The translations under genes were made by a program, and so were the position numbers. Below the pieces are notes generated by a model. That model was not told the origin of the DNA and did no database searches. It saw nothing but the letters and a program-made list of their open reading frames with translations. DNA of 64,000 bases from Arctopsyche grandis (taxonomy: Eukaryota; Arthropoda; Insecta; Trichoptera; Hydropsychidae). Positions 1 through 12,250 of the stretch are shown piece by piece (position 1 is the stretch's first letter; every line of letters starts with the position of its first letter). The DNA lies in assembly GCF_051622035.1 (NCBI RefSeq), contig NC_135355.1, forward strand, positions 31,312,986-31,376,985, read 5' to 3'.

Positions 1-770
1 CGTGTATGCACTCTGTATTAGTACTCCAGGAATATTCGAAAGTAAGAATCAAATGAATAGACTTTTAAATTTTTGAAGTCGGAATCGGTATCATGTTTTT
101 TTAACAACCAGCAACAAAATTTACAATCAAATAGGTGTCGATTAGATATATTTTCTGAAAATGTAATGTAATCGACGAAACGTTGAAAACCCCTGACTGC
201 AATGTGTATGTAGTTTGGTGGCGCGGATGCAGCGTTCGGTTTAGTTGACGGCAATCGTTTGCGTGAGTGGTTGTGCGGCTGGTACGCCTGTCACGGTTCT
301 GTCATTAGTAACCGCGCGATCGAGCGGTTGTTTTGTTTATATTTGCGACATTTGGATTTAAATCACGCGCGCGCAGATTCGGCACACGGTGAGTTTTAGA
401 TCATGCTCATTATTTCGCCACAGGGCCAAAATCACAATAAACGCACGTGTCCGATTTCAACGGATTTAATTCAAACGTCACGTGTGATTTGTTGTGATTC
501 GTCGGAAAAAAATTTAATGTTGCATATATTTTTTGAATTTTAATTATTTAATTTCGATCTTTTGTTTTTCTTCACGATTCGTATGTATCATAATACAAAA
601 CATTAGTGCAAAACGTTTTGCATATTGTACATATTTACTATTGCAACTAAATATTTATGCTGATTCCCACCATTTTCAATTTATTCATATTATTATTTTA
701 TTTAATGCTTAAATTTCCTGGACAAAGGAAATTCGTCCTTGTTTATATATTACTTATTTATAAGTACATA
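1..770. other. non-coding left flank
   Basis: I see no convincing coding exon here; the short frames lack codon bias or family similarity. Bases 220-400 are clearly more GC- and CpG-rich than the AT-rich remainder and are listed separately as a possible promoter or first exon. Confidence 0.5.
240..394 (+). promoter_or_regulatory. candidate promoter / non-coding first exon with splice donor
   Basis: A CpG-containing stretch with several CG dinucleotides (GCGCGCGC near 366-373) ends in a strong donor-like string ACACG|GTGAGT with GT at 389-390. This looks like a first non-coding exon of a gene running rightwards, possibly a distal 5' exon of the FAM107-like gene 41 kb away. No transcript evidence is available and no matching acceptor can be assigned, so this is an inference from composition and one splice motif. 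Confidence 0.22.
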
Positions 771-778
771 GTTTAGCG

Positions 779-1001
779 CAGTGGTGTCCGGAAACCTGTT
801 GTTAAAAATCAAAAGTTTCCGGAAACATGTTATTCATATAATTTTGTCAAAATTTATGCAAATCCTGAAAATTTAATGAACTTTCATGTTAAAGTGCCTT
901 GGACGAAAAAAAATATGTATATACATACATATTTTCAAAATACATTTTTTGAAAAAAAAAAATTGGAAACCCGTTGTTCCAAAATTGGGATGACACCACT
1001 G
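779..1001. mobile_element. hAT-type MITE with perfect 8-bp TSD
   Basis: The element opens with CAGTGGTGTC and closes with GACACCACTG, a perfect 10-bp terminal inverted repeat. It is flanked on both sides by GTTTAGCG (771-778 and 1002-1009), an exact 8-bp target duplication. CAGTG-type ends with 8-bp duplications are typical of the hAT superfamily. It is 223 bp and has no coding capacity, so it is non-autonomous. A lone end with the same terminal sequence occurs near 34785-34795. Confidence 0.88.
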
Positions 1002-1074
1002 GTTTAGCGTAATAAATTTGTCAACCAATTCATAACATTTCATAATCCAAATCAAATATTTTTAGATGCATTAA

Positions 1075-2031
1075 CCCTTTGACTGCTACAACAACGATAA
1101 ATCGTTGTTTTGAAATCGGCGAAGATTGCTACGACGATCATTGTTGACGTCATTAATTGTCGTATTTCAATACTTTCTTTGAGCCACCAGCGCATCAGTG
1201 GCACGAAACATTTTTTTTATATACGTATTTATATTTATTTTTCAATCAAGCTTTATAAATATTTATCAATTTTTTAAATAAAAGCTCTTCAATTTCGGGT
1301 TCATCATCAAAGTAAATTTCGGGTTCGTTGTCAATGTCATATAAGGAGTTATTACTTGGGAATTGATTATTATCGATAAATTCATTTTCAGAATCAGTAG
1401 AGCTGCTGATTTGTCGAGTTCCTCGGCGAGGAGCTATTATTTCGCTTTCATCACTTTCACTGTCCGATATCATTTTGCAGAGTTAAAATAAATGGCAAAA
1501 AACAATAGAAATCCGCTTTCAATTATATAGGTCACGAGACGTCACGAATTCATGCAATCAATCAAATGCAACTGAAATGCATACAAAATGTTTATGATAC
1601 ATGTTGAAAAATTATTTGATTATTAGAAACTTCGCATCCTTGTGTCTCGCTCACACGTACACAATTAAAACCAAGAAAGAAAGAGAGAGAGACCGCTACC
1701 TGTTTCGAATATATCGCATGTTGTAAGGATACATCGATATCTAAAAATAGATTATTGAAAAGAATAAAGCCTCGGAAAACAATCGTCAAAACTTATTTAG
1801 TGTATATATGTAGGTATCTCTTTCGCACGCACGCATGTAAAAGCAAGACAGAAAGAGAGAGCACGAGTCCACGACTGCTTCTTAAAAATGTATATAAAGT
1901 ATTATAAAAATTACGAGTGTTCGGCGAAGTAAGTATGTAAAAAAAAATATTATATATTTTTTTTTTCAAAATAATTACAAATGTTAGCATTTTTCGCTTG
2001 GACATTGAAAAACCTCGTAGCAGCCAAAGGG
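1075..2031 (-). mobile_element. piggyBac-like element, decayed, with TTAA target sites
   Basis: TTAA sits immediately outside both ends (1071-1074 and 2032-2035). The termini CCCTTTGACTGCTAC and GTAGCAGCCAAAGGG are near-perfect inverted repeats, the classic piggyBac signature. The 957-bp body keeps only the amino-terminal part of a transposase-like frame on the minus strand (1246-1473). The rest is AT-rich and contains two similar purine-rich GAAAGAGAGAG blocks (about 1675-1695 and 1850-1862). It cannot move by itself. Confidence 0.85.
1246..1473 (-). pseudogene. piggyBac transposase N-terminal fragment
   Basis: A 75-codon frame begins with an acidic, serine-rich stretch (MISDSESDESEI) followed by Glu/Asp-rich sequence. 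This matches the low-complexity acidic head usual at the start of piggyBac-derived (PGBD) transposases. It stops before the catalytic DDD domain, which is not present in the element. The assignment rests on this composition plus the surrounding TTAA-flanked termini; alone it would be weak. Confidence 0.6.
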
Positions 2032-2064
2032 TTAAGTTGTCAAAATATTACTCGGTTCCATTCA

Positions 2065-2365
2065 GGGCGAAAATACACTGAGTGGTATGGGACGCCACAT
2101 CCCTGGTTTGTAAACAGTGGGTGTTTCCCAAACCGAATTCGGGTGTAGTTGCACGTGCAGAGTGCATATGTTTGGGAGGTCGCACGTGTATGCATATCCA
2201 TATGGAACCGACGAATTTCTCCTACATGTCTTCAAATATGGGATTAACCGTTATCGATCACTGTCAAGCGAGAATAAAATATCACCGAAAACACTCCAGG
2301 GGTAATTTTTGGGACTGTGTACAAAAAACACGTACCACTCACACGTAACCAGTGTGTTTTCGCCC
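2065..2365. mobile_element. TIR element family M1, full-length copy
   Basis: The ends GGGCGAAAATACACTG and CAGTGTGTTTTCGCCC form a 16-bp inverted repeat with one mismatch around a 301-bp body. The body contains characteristic phrases (GGTGTAGTTGCACGTGCAG; CACTCCAGGGG). A second near full-length copy lies at 43105-43450, and diverged copies at 15660-15990 and 23545-23965. No clear target duplication was found, so the superfamily is left open. Short ATG frames inside are fortuitous. Confidence 0.78.
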
Positions 2366-3217
2366 TAAACGTTTTTTTTTTTTTTTATTCAAATTCTGTT
2401 ATGAAGATTTTTAATATGATTTATTGCTGTATGACATGAGAATGAAAAATTCGAATGTATTTTAATTTGTTCACATTTGAACATGTTCCCAAGATTAAAA
2501 ACACAACGTTTTTTTATTTTTTAAGTCATAATTTCATATATAATATTATGATGACGAATACATTTATTGTACTTAAAATTTGTTTATATTTATCGAAATC
2601 GATAAGCTGTGGACAAACTATGTATGTTGAATTGCTGAATTTTTACGAATTACAATATTTAGATATGAATAATATTTTATATTTCATGGACAAGTATTGT
2701 TGATTCACAAAAAAATTGGAAACGAATTCCTTTAGCAATTTGTTAGTTATTTATTTACCAGTTGTACTATCGAGATATTAAATCCGATATTAAAAATCAT
2801 ACTATAACACTTTTCTGATGTACCGAAAATTATTTTCAATGTCGTTTTTATTAAAATCATGTTGATGATAGGTTCATGGCAACTATTTAGTTGATCCTAC
2901 AAGTTGGTCAAACCTGTCAGTAACATTTTATATCGATAAGATAAATATCTGCATGTAGTATTTGTATGCAAATCGTCAAAAAATGATCTAAAAAGTCTTT
3001 CGATTAATCAATAGATTTAATTTAAAGCGAACTATAAAAATATACAGATAGCATATAGAGTTTTCTCGAGTATTCCAGTAACCTCCGCATCAGCTAAAAA
3101 TCTTTTGGTTAACTTAAAATAGTCAAAAGCTTTTTAAGATAAATAACGGATTGAGTAATTTATGTATGTACTTTCAATTAAAAGTAAGGTAAATTTTTAT
3201 TATAAAAATCTTCAGGA
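2366..3217. other. AT-rich intergenic sequence
   Basis: No gene, RNA or repeat structure could be supported. It starts with a short T homopolymer just after the preceding element. Confidence 0.5.
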
Positions 3218-3233
3218 GGGGGGGGGGGGGGGG
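3218..3233. repeat. poly-G tract (16 G)
   Basis: An uninterrupted run of 16 G in AT-rich sequence, followed by a short GC-rich stretch. A similar 17-base G run occurs at 34140-34156 within a Helitron-like element. Confidence 0.9.
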
Positions 3234-4185
3234 CAAATTCAAGATGTTGCCCCAGGCGCAACTTTTTCTTCGCACGTTTTTATTGTAGTTAAAAAACGAT
3301 TTAAGACGTAAACTAGTATCTGGTCCATTGCTTAGGAAAATTTTGAGTCACTGAAAAATCTGCTATATACACTACTTATTTGGGTCTACCTCGTTCCACC
3401 AACTTGCATGATCTCAAGACTCGTTTTCCCAACTTGTACTTCGTATTTCGTCGTCGAGTTTGAATAAATATATACAAACTCCTGTTTAAGCAGACTAAAA
3501 GTTGAGAAAACGAGTCTATCGAGATATTGCAACGTATATAAATTGACCGACAGATATCTCCATTTATAGACCCCAAAACTATGTAAGGGTAGACCTCTTT
3601 ACTTTATCTACAATAATTTTCTACTACACTCTCAACAATAAAACCGATTCGATTTGGATAAGTACGACTTACAGCTATCTTATATACATACATATATGAA
3701 ATAGTAACTCACTCATCTCGTCTGACGTCATCAGTATATATCATTTAACATATGGCGGATTACATTGTATTGACATAGCGAACAATTTGATCGCGACACA
3801 CCATTTTATCGGTGCATTCTGGCAGTATATTTAGAAAATTCTTTTGAAAAATATTCCATTTCGAGTGAAATCGCATAGCTCTTGAGGGGCAATTATAGTG
3901 ATCGATCTTTGGCTATCCATCATCTCACCGGACCGGCTCCATCATCATCGCGGTCATCGTTGAATGCACATACTCCTATAAATGGACAGAGCAGTGAATT
4001 ATGGTAATCGGAGTGTCTTCGGTGAGGACACTATAAAATTCTATGAAATCATTCAATGCTAATTTATTATGCTCATATTTGTATGCATTGGACATGCCTA
4101 GTCTGCTCTAGTACCGAACATAGTACTATATACTATATAGGGAACGAGACCTTGTGATGAGTGATGATGATGTGATGGTCGCATC
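3234..4185. other. intergenic sequence
   Basis: No credible coding or mobile-element structure was recognised. Short open frames at 3376-3576 and 4126-4377 look spurious. Confidence 0.45.
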
Positions 4186-4800
4186 CAGGGCCAGCTCAAA
4201 GGGGCAGCAAATTAGGCACTCGCCTAGGGGCGCCATTCCCAAGAGGCGCCGAAAGATCTCCTCGTTTTTTCGTTTATTTTTGATTAAAAAAAAACTGACT
4301 TTCTTTGTACTTATAAAATATTTTATGTTTAACTTAATTTTTCTACTCGATACTGAATATAAAATATAATAATTCACGACGTACGCAGGAAGTCAACTGT
4401 CAAATAACAACGAATCACCAATAAACAATATATGCTGTCGTCGATAGACGGTAGACGTCGATGTCGTCGATATGGTTACTTAGAATTGTATTTGGATACA
4501 ATACTGCTGAAACATGACGTTTAAATGAAATTTTTGAAGTATTGAATATTGAAAATTTGTAATCAATTCTTCCATATCGATTGAAAGATAGCTTCTAAAT
4601 TTAATTTTATGTATTTCTTAAAATATGCCATAGTTTCTTCTGCATATTTGATTTTATCAATTTTTATTAATATTATAGTTAGTATATTTTTCTTCAACAC
4701 TTACCTTTTATAAAATGTATTGTTTAAAAAATACTAATGGGGGGGAGGTGTACTGAAAACCAATCTGCCTAGGGTGCCATATACTACCAGCCCGGGCCTG
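4186..4800. mobile_element. hAT-like non-autonomous element
   Basis: Starts CAGGGCCAGC and ends with the inverse-type terminus CAGCCCGGGCCTG. Flanks GTCGCATC (4178-4185) and GTTGCATC (4801-4808) match at 7 of 8 positions, consistent with an aged 8-bp hAT target duplication. The first 70 bp contain GGCGCC repeats (GGGGCGCC, AGGCGCC) typical of hAT subterminal sequence. The 615-bp interior is AT-rich with no transposase frame. Confidence 0.65.
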
Positions 4801-5668
<868 letters not shown>

Positions 5669-5683
5669 TTATTTATTTAATAG

Positions 5684-5996
<313 letters not shown>

Positions 5997-7540
5997 TATG
6001 TATATGTGATTACTTTTCCTAAAAACGTAAACCTTAATTGAAACATTAATAATTAAAAATAAATCTAAGGTGAATAATATCATATAAATGCATTAAAGTA
6101 AATTCACAATATTAAATAAATCTTATTTTTTATTTTTAACCAATCTTATTTATTTATATAAAGTTTAGACCATTTGAACCGTCTGATCACATTTATTTCG
6201 ATTTGGTTGGTCTGTGTTGCCAATGTATTTATCAACTTGAAACAGCCACATTTAATACTGAAAATAAACAAATTTCAGACAACCTAATCCAAAATGCGCC
6301 ATTTGCATCGATTTTTAATGTAATACTAGACAATATATGCACAATTCGAGATAAAATTGTTTCCGGTAATTACTGGTATATTTTAAATTTTACCGATGGC
6401 AATTTTTTGGCGGTTTACCGGTAAACCGGTAAATGGTCAGAATTGCCCAAGGAAAGACGCGGGCAGTGTGGTAGAGGTAGTTTATTGTTCTTGATCTGTC
6501 GGCCTGCCAGCTCCGAATGAATCACGGACCAAAACCGCCTAATATTTATACCCAGTGGTCGACCAAAGCCAGTGGTCGACGAGCACCAATCAGTCATAAA
6601 ATTAAATATACAAATTTTAATTCATCAAGTTGATTGGATATTTTATGCAAAATACATATATTTATCTAATGAATGTACTTTACATTCGTTATACATGCGT
6701 CTTTAAGTTAAACGGTTGTGTTAGTGCATGTACGAAGGGTGATATACATGTGTACATATGTACATCTATTGATTATGTTACGATGACGATGTACACACAT
6801 TATGTATGTGCACTGTATTAAATATTCAAATATCGTGTTTTCTTACGATGTTAAAGTCTATTTAAAATAAAATACTTAAATAGGACAAGGCCTCGATTCA
6901 AACAGCGTGACGTATCTACGTACAAGACTATCAGTGTTGGACTCACAGTGTTGCGTTCAGATATCCTGTTGTGAGGCCTTCCTCCACATAAGGTGTTGTC
7001 TTATTAAATTACTCTCGTGTAATGTCCCGTTTTTACACGCACTTGTCACATTACACCGGTAAATATCAAATTAACCAGATCCAATGTATGCCTAATTGGC
7101 GCTCCGTTAACCCCCTATCTATGTACAATATGAATCGTTTGCGAAATTATACGTTTTCGCCGCACTCAAAGTTGCACAATGTTTTTCGGATAATTACCAT
7201 TTTTTCTTTCAATAATGCATCGCACCGACCTTGACAGAATTTTGACACGGACTGTTCTGCGAGACAATGCGCATATTTTAACACCTTAACTACCCGACTT
7301 TCGAAACGTAGCGCGGTACGCACGCAACGTGACGCAATTAAGAAAAAACTATGTACTATTGTGATACTAATTTCGTATTTGTGTTACGCACTCATTCCCC
7401 ATATAATTTTTTTTCATACAGCTCAATTCTTTTGAAATATTTTGTAAGTAGATGTGATAGTAATTGAAGTGAATAAAGGGAATTAATGCGGATTTAAAGT
7501 TAACAACAAATATATTTGTTTTTTGACTTATTATTTAAGA
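5997..7540. other. intergenic sequence with possible degraded elements
   Basis: Around 6360-6435 the string accggtaaa occurs repeatedly (for example GTTTACCGGTAAACCGG), echoing 5440-5480 on the other side of the TA tracts, so both may be ends of one old element. Bases 6440-6600 hold GC-richer sequence with a duplicated CAGTGGTCGAC motif and a minus-strand TATAAATA; this resembles a solo LTR but no terminal repeats were found. Nothing else is supported. Confidence 0.35.
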
Positions 7541-8400
7541 ATACTTGGGAAAGGCGGCAAAGCCAATGGACCCAAGGGGCTAGATAATCACACAATAGTA
7601 CAGAAATATAAATATTAAATGAGATATTGAAGAAAAAACAAATATAAAATCAATGAAAACCAAAAAACAAAGAAAAAAATATTAAGCACTCAAAATAAAT
7701 AATATTTATCTTTATATTTTATTAAAATACTTATCTTTTTAAAAAAGGAAGAACTACAAAAACCCATTTATTGCAAGGATATCATCATGTTTATTTTTAA
7801 AAAGAATTAAGTTACTAATTCATTGGACAGAATATTCCAAACTTTAACCACTCTATTTGAAAAGAAGGATTCTCTAATTATTTTGTCTGAGTCTGAAGCT
7901 GAGAGTATGACCTCTCAGATAAGTGCTATTGATAAAATTAAGGAGGTTTATCATAGGACAATTGTTATGGTTATTTATAATTTTATAGACTTCAATTTGA
8001 TCGCTCCTAATTCTTCTCGTCTCTAAATAATAGTAATAATAACAATAATAATTATTATTATAAAAATAATATTAATAACAATAATAATAATAAAAACAAT
8101 AATAATAATAATTTTGAACAATAATAACATTGAATAAACAATATTAATAATAATTAGTAAATAAATCAAATTTTAATTTAAGTGCAAAGATTCATTCTTT
8201 TCAATTTCGTATCATACGAAAGTGGTTTAAGTTCGGTAGGCATTTTTGTAATTTTTCGTTGGACCTTTTCTAAACATACAATGTCTTTTTATTTTTAAAA
8301 TAAGGATACCAAATGGAATAAGCAAATTTTAGTTTTGCTCTAATATATGTTTTATAAATATGTATACAATCTTTGAAAAGTTTATTATATATAATTTTCT
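7541..8400 (-). mobile_element. CR1/Jockey-like LINE, 3' fragment
   Basis: On the minus strand, 8226-8340 encodes a reverse-transcriptase C-terminal segment (AYSIWYP ... KMPTELKPLSYDTKLKRMNL), and 7823-8026 continues it (KIINNHNN ... RGHTLS) before a frameshift to ESFFSNRVVKVWN. These are standard motifs after the RT thumb of CR1-like LINEs. The 3' end is a hairpin, CTTGGG ... CCCAAG, enclosing GGCTTTGCC (about 7548-7580 on the plus strand). An AAT microsatellite interrupts the coding part. Frameshifts and 5' truncation make it dead. The 3' end recurs at 53215-53420. Confidence 0.8.
8028..8160. repeat. AAT/ATT microsatellite
   Basis: An irregular run of aat and aac triplets that splits the reverse-transcriptase remnant and expanded within the dead LINE. 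Confidence 0.85.
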
Positions 8401-8452
8401 TCTGCGGCGTATTTCCCTAGTATTATAAACGGTAAACGGGTTACATCGCATA

Positions 8453-8665
8453 AGTGAATCGCTACCAGCATAACCGCCGCTACGAAAATCGCGTGCGAGG
8501 ATCTCCCGGTGCACAAAAATTCAGCGTACAGAAAATTGCGCAAATGATATTGCGCGAATGTTTTTTTACGAGATTTTTATTATTATCATTCGCGCAGTTT
8601 TCTGTACGCCGAATTTTCGTGCGCCGGGAGATCCGCGCACGCGGTTATCCTGTTAGCGATTCACT
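8453..8665. mobile_element. foldback MITE, 213 bp
   Basis: The two halves are inverted copies: AGTGAATCGCTA at the left pairs with TAGCGATTCACT at the right, and pairing continues through CGCGTGCG..GATCTCCCGG, GTACAGAAAA and beyond to an AT-rich centre near 8555-8585. Arm length is about 95 bp with scattered mismatches. No target duplication is certain and there is no transposase. The 81-codon frame through it is an artefact. Confidence 0.85.
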
Positions 8666-9677
8666 TTCGGAATGTAATCACCGAACCATTATAATATAAT
8701 GTACTTATGTGTATACTTAGTATTGAACTTGAATCATTTATTAAATATAAATATAGACATATATATTTACATAGATTTTGTATACTGAATTGAATGATAT
8801 ACCCAACTCAAATGGATACGATAGACTCAAGTATGTACATACGTACATTTGCAGTTAATTATTCTTTCAACAGTGGACGAGGGCTAACGGTCATCAGACG
8901 TAATGAAACGCACTCGTAAAAGCGTAATTAACGTTTTCCGCTCGTTGACGAATTAAATTTTAATTTATTTATTGGGTACTTTTTGTTATGACACTTTCTC
9001 GGAACTGCATTGTGACGGTTTAAAAGACATTGAATTTTTATTTGGCAGCAATTATTCGATCGGAAACGGATCGAATCCGATATCTGATTCAGACTATTGC
9101 ATAAAAGTGAAAAGCTATTCCGCTTTTTATGACACCACTTATCTCTCTTCGCACCTGTTACGTTATTGTTCGTGGCGGTGAGATTTTTTGACCATTTATG
9201 GCAATGTTTTTTTTAGCGTTTCTAAGGTCATATCGTTCGTTTAAAAGAGCTTGCGGTCATACTTTTTATCAATCTTGATTATGTGTTTTTTAGATAAGAA
9301 AAATATGCGTGTGTTTATATGTACATACATACATACATATGTACATAAATGGTACATCGGTTTTTCAATTGAATGAATTCATATTTAAACTGCTCCAAGG
9401 ACTATTAAAGGATTCTATGTATATTTTTTTTAACTTATTTTTATTAATTTTACAAATAGTTACATTATATTTAATTGAAATAAAGTAAAAATTTAATGTT
9501 ACTACTTTTAAAGACTCATATACTATTCTGTAGCATTTTCAACTTCCTTATCCTATTCGAATCAGAGTATATACCTAATTTAGAACACTTTCATGTCCCA
9601 GTCTGATACTTCTCCATTAAGGCACTCGCATACCGATTGATTTTTGACCGTCAATACTTTCATATCCTTGCATTAGT
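8666..9677. other. AT-rich intergenic sequence
   Basis: No gene recognised. It contains scattered TACATA microsatellite strings, for example 9320-9350. Confidence 0.45.
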
Positions 9678-10093
9678 CTAGTCGTGTGCCTCATTCCTGA
9701 GGATCGTGACTATGAAGACGCTTTCTGTCTGATAGGCTGTTTCCATTTGTTCATGGAGTCGACCACAGGGAGAGCAGCCACTATAGAAGAGTCCGTCGTC
9801 GCTCGTATTTGATCTGCCTCTTCCTCTTCTTCCCTCCACACCCGCTTTTCCAGATTCTCCTCTCCTCTTGGTGCTTGCAATCGAAGAATTGGAGAATGCG
9901 TCTTGGGCAGATCGTGGAAAGTCCTTGATTTTGATCTCCTCAATAATGGACACATTTGTGGGCATATCGGTCTATGGGATAACATACTCCTCCAGCACCA
10001 AATCTCGAAAGAGTCGATTTTCTTATATCTGCTGCCTTCAATGCTTAAACTGTTTACTTTAGTATTGATTGATGATATTGCGCAATTTTTCAA
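9678..10093 (-). other. two overlapping unassigned open frames
   Basis: Two minus-strand frames overlap (127 codons at 9710-10093 and 95 codons at 9678-9965). The segment is more GC-rich than its surroundings and contains Glu/Arg-rich and Ser-rich stretches. It lies just left of a minus-strand RTE LINE fragment, so it may be an earlier part of that element. I do not recognise either protein, and overlap in two frames argues that at most one is real. Confidence 0.25.
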
Positions 10094-10164
10094 TTTAAAT
10101 TTTGACTTATTTTTTACTTCAAAACGATTTAATCTTCAAAATATATATTTTTATCGATTTATTT

Positions 10165-10620
10165 TATAAATACATTTCATGCAATCCATCCACTGCTGGA
10201 CGAAGGCCCCTCGAACCCGCTTCCATCCGTCTTTACTCTGAGTACCTCTCATCCATATCATCCCACACATTTTTCTAATTTCATCCACCCATCTTCCTTG
10301 CGACTTTTCTTTCACCCTTTTACATTCTTTCGGGTACCATTCTAGCACATCTTTTGTGCACCCTTCATCTATTTTTCTAGCCACGTGACCTTCCCATTGT
10401 CATTTCAATATCTTAACTCCCTCCATATATAACTACCCTTTTCATACTTCTAAACTTCGATTTATACCGTTATACCGAGCATACAGCGTTCAATATTTCT
10501 TGTGGTCTTCTTTGCACCCTTTTACATCCTCTCGCATAACTCGAAAGCACTTATTTCACCTATTCTTCTAGGTACGTGACTCCCCTCTTCTTCTTCTAGC
10601 TACGTGACTCTACAATCTCC
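10165..10620 (-). mobile_element. RTE-clade LINE C-terminal fragments
   Basis: The minus-strand frame 10151-10384 reads MARKIDEGCTKDVLEWYPKE, then GRWVDEIRKMCG and VQQWMD. This is the C-terminal tail typical of RTE-type endonuclease-reverse transcriptases. Further right, 10440-10620 encodes ERCMLGIT and a second copy of the same tail in broken frames, so two partial, overlapping pieces lie side by side. Both are dead. Confidence 0.8.
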
Positions 10621-11604
10621 ACTTTACATATGTATATCAACTACCCTTGTCATATTTCCCACCCTCGAAGTAGATATACATATAATAAGTAGATATACAT
10701 AGGTACATATGTTATGAAGCATCTATGTGAAGCATACTGAAACAGGGGTTTTTTTTAAATTAGGATAGTTTGTTTTAGATATCAAAGGGCCAACCCTGAT
10801 CAATAAGGATCTTCACCTTGGCGAATGTAACACATTAACCTGGCGATAGTTGCAGTAAAACTGGTGTAGTTTCACTATCGTACGCACCACTATAATGTGC
10901 ATGAACTCTCGTTAGAAACTCTCGCGTCACGACTGGTTATTGCACTTGCTATGCATAATGCCGCTGCGTTTACGAGTCGATCGATGTGCATTAAATAAAA
11001 AAAAAATTAATCTACAACGATAATAAAAAAGTATATCATATATGTTTTCATAAGTACATACATACATGCATATACATATGTATACTTACGAAACGCATTT
11101 GCATTCCCGTTATGCACTGTGCGCGCACACTGTTATTATTATACAAGCGTGTGTTTACGCGGTCAACGGTATTCAAGTTCACATAAATTAAAATGCAATG
11201 TAATGTGATATATTTATGTATGTTCCGAAGTGTTGGAGTAAACGGTCTACACTGACTCTTTCTTAGTCTAGTATACACTAAATTTTAACTCGGCTATTGT
11301 TGCAATATGTACTCAGTTTTCATCTTTAATCGATGCTGTTTCGCTGGATTATCTCCTGTTCCCATTTTAGAGTCGATGCTGCAGTTGGCAGTACCGGCAC
11401 AGTTGGCACCAGTACACTAGTGCGCCAGTTTTTTTTTTCAAAGCAGATCAATAATATATATATGTATGTATGTATTATTGGCATAGTATGTACATAGTCA
11501 TTCGAATCTAAAACTGTATTCGTATGTACAAATGATTCTTTTCGAGATTAAATTTGAAATTTTCATGATTTTTGGAAAATATTTGTATGTATATTTTTAA
11601 TTTA
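10621..11604. other. intergenic sequence
   Basis: No supported gene. It includes TACATA-type microsatellite strings (10670-10720, 11055-11090, 11455-11475). Confidence 0.45.
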
Positions 11605-12250
11605 TCTATGTACTTGGCAACAATGGATGAAGTTTTATGATCATGCGAAAATTTGAACTAGATATTTTGACTGATTCGAACTCAGAATCGATCACTAATC
11701 ACGTTTTAATGATCTAGAAAAAATGTGTGTGTGTATGTTTGTATATGTGGCTGTCTATTTTGCGGATTTTTTAAAAACTGTTAGTCCTATAGAACTGAAA
11801 CTTAGTATTGGGTACTGAAATGCTTATCGATACGATGTAATTTTTTTTCAAAATTTTAAGTTGACCGGAAATGGCACCTCCCCTTATAGGTGTCCTCTTT
11901 TTTTACATACCTCCTTTACATTTCACTTATTTTTACTAAGCTCTTCTTAGTTCACAAACGATTTGGTCGTGTGACGAAGTTTGGGTTCTTATCCGATCGT
12001 TTTCAAACTTTGCCATTTTGCTCGGTTTGGTCATCAATATAAGTGGAAGTGTCATCCGCCATTACGATGGTGAAAAAATATCGTATTAGACACGGTTGAA
12101 AATACTTTCTTGTATTTCTCCCTGACGTTTATCGAGCGTTTTTTAAGCCTCTTATCATTTAGTTTTTGGATCAAATTATCTCCCAAACCGCTCAACAGAT
12201 TAGACTGAACAATTTTACAATCTATAAATTTCATTTTATTGTGTCAATAA
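11605..12250 (+). repeat. repeat family R1 (head plus ACCGGAAAT unit)
   Basis: Shares a long near-identical block with 24590-24900 and, inverted, with 60065-60262: an ATCTATGTAC boundary, ATGAAGTTTT, GATCATGCGAAAAT, a GATTCGAACTCAGAATCGAT stretch, then a GT-rich microsatellite and GACCGGAAATGG. Beyond 11900 this copy diverges. It appears to be a dispersed repeat whose right part can expand into the ~150-bp array seen at 24849-26690. No coding sequence. Confidence 0.75.
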
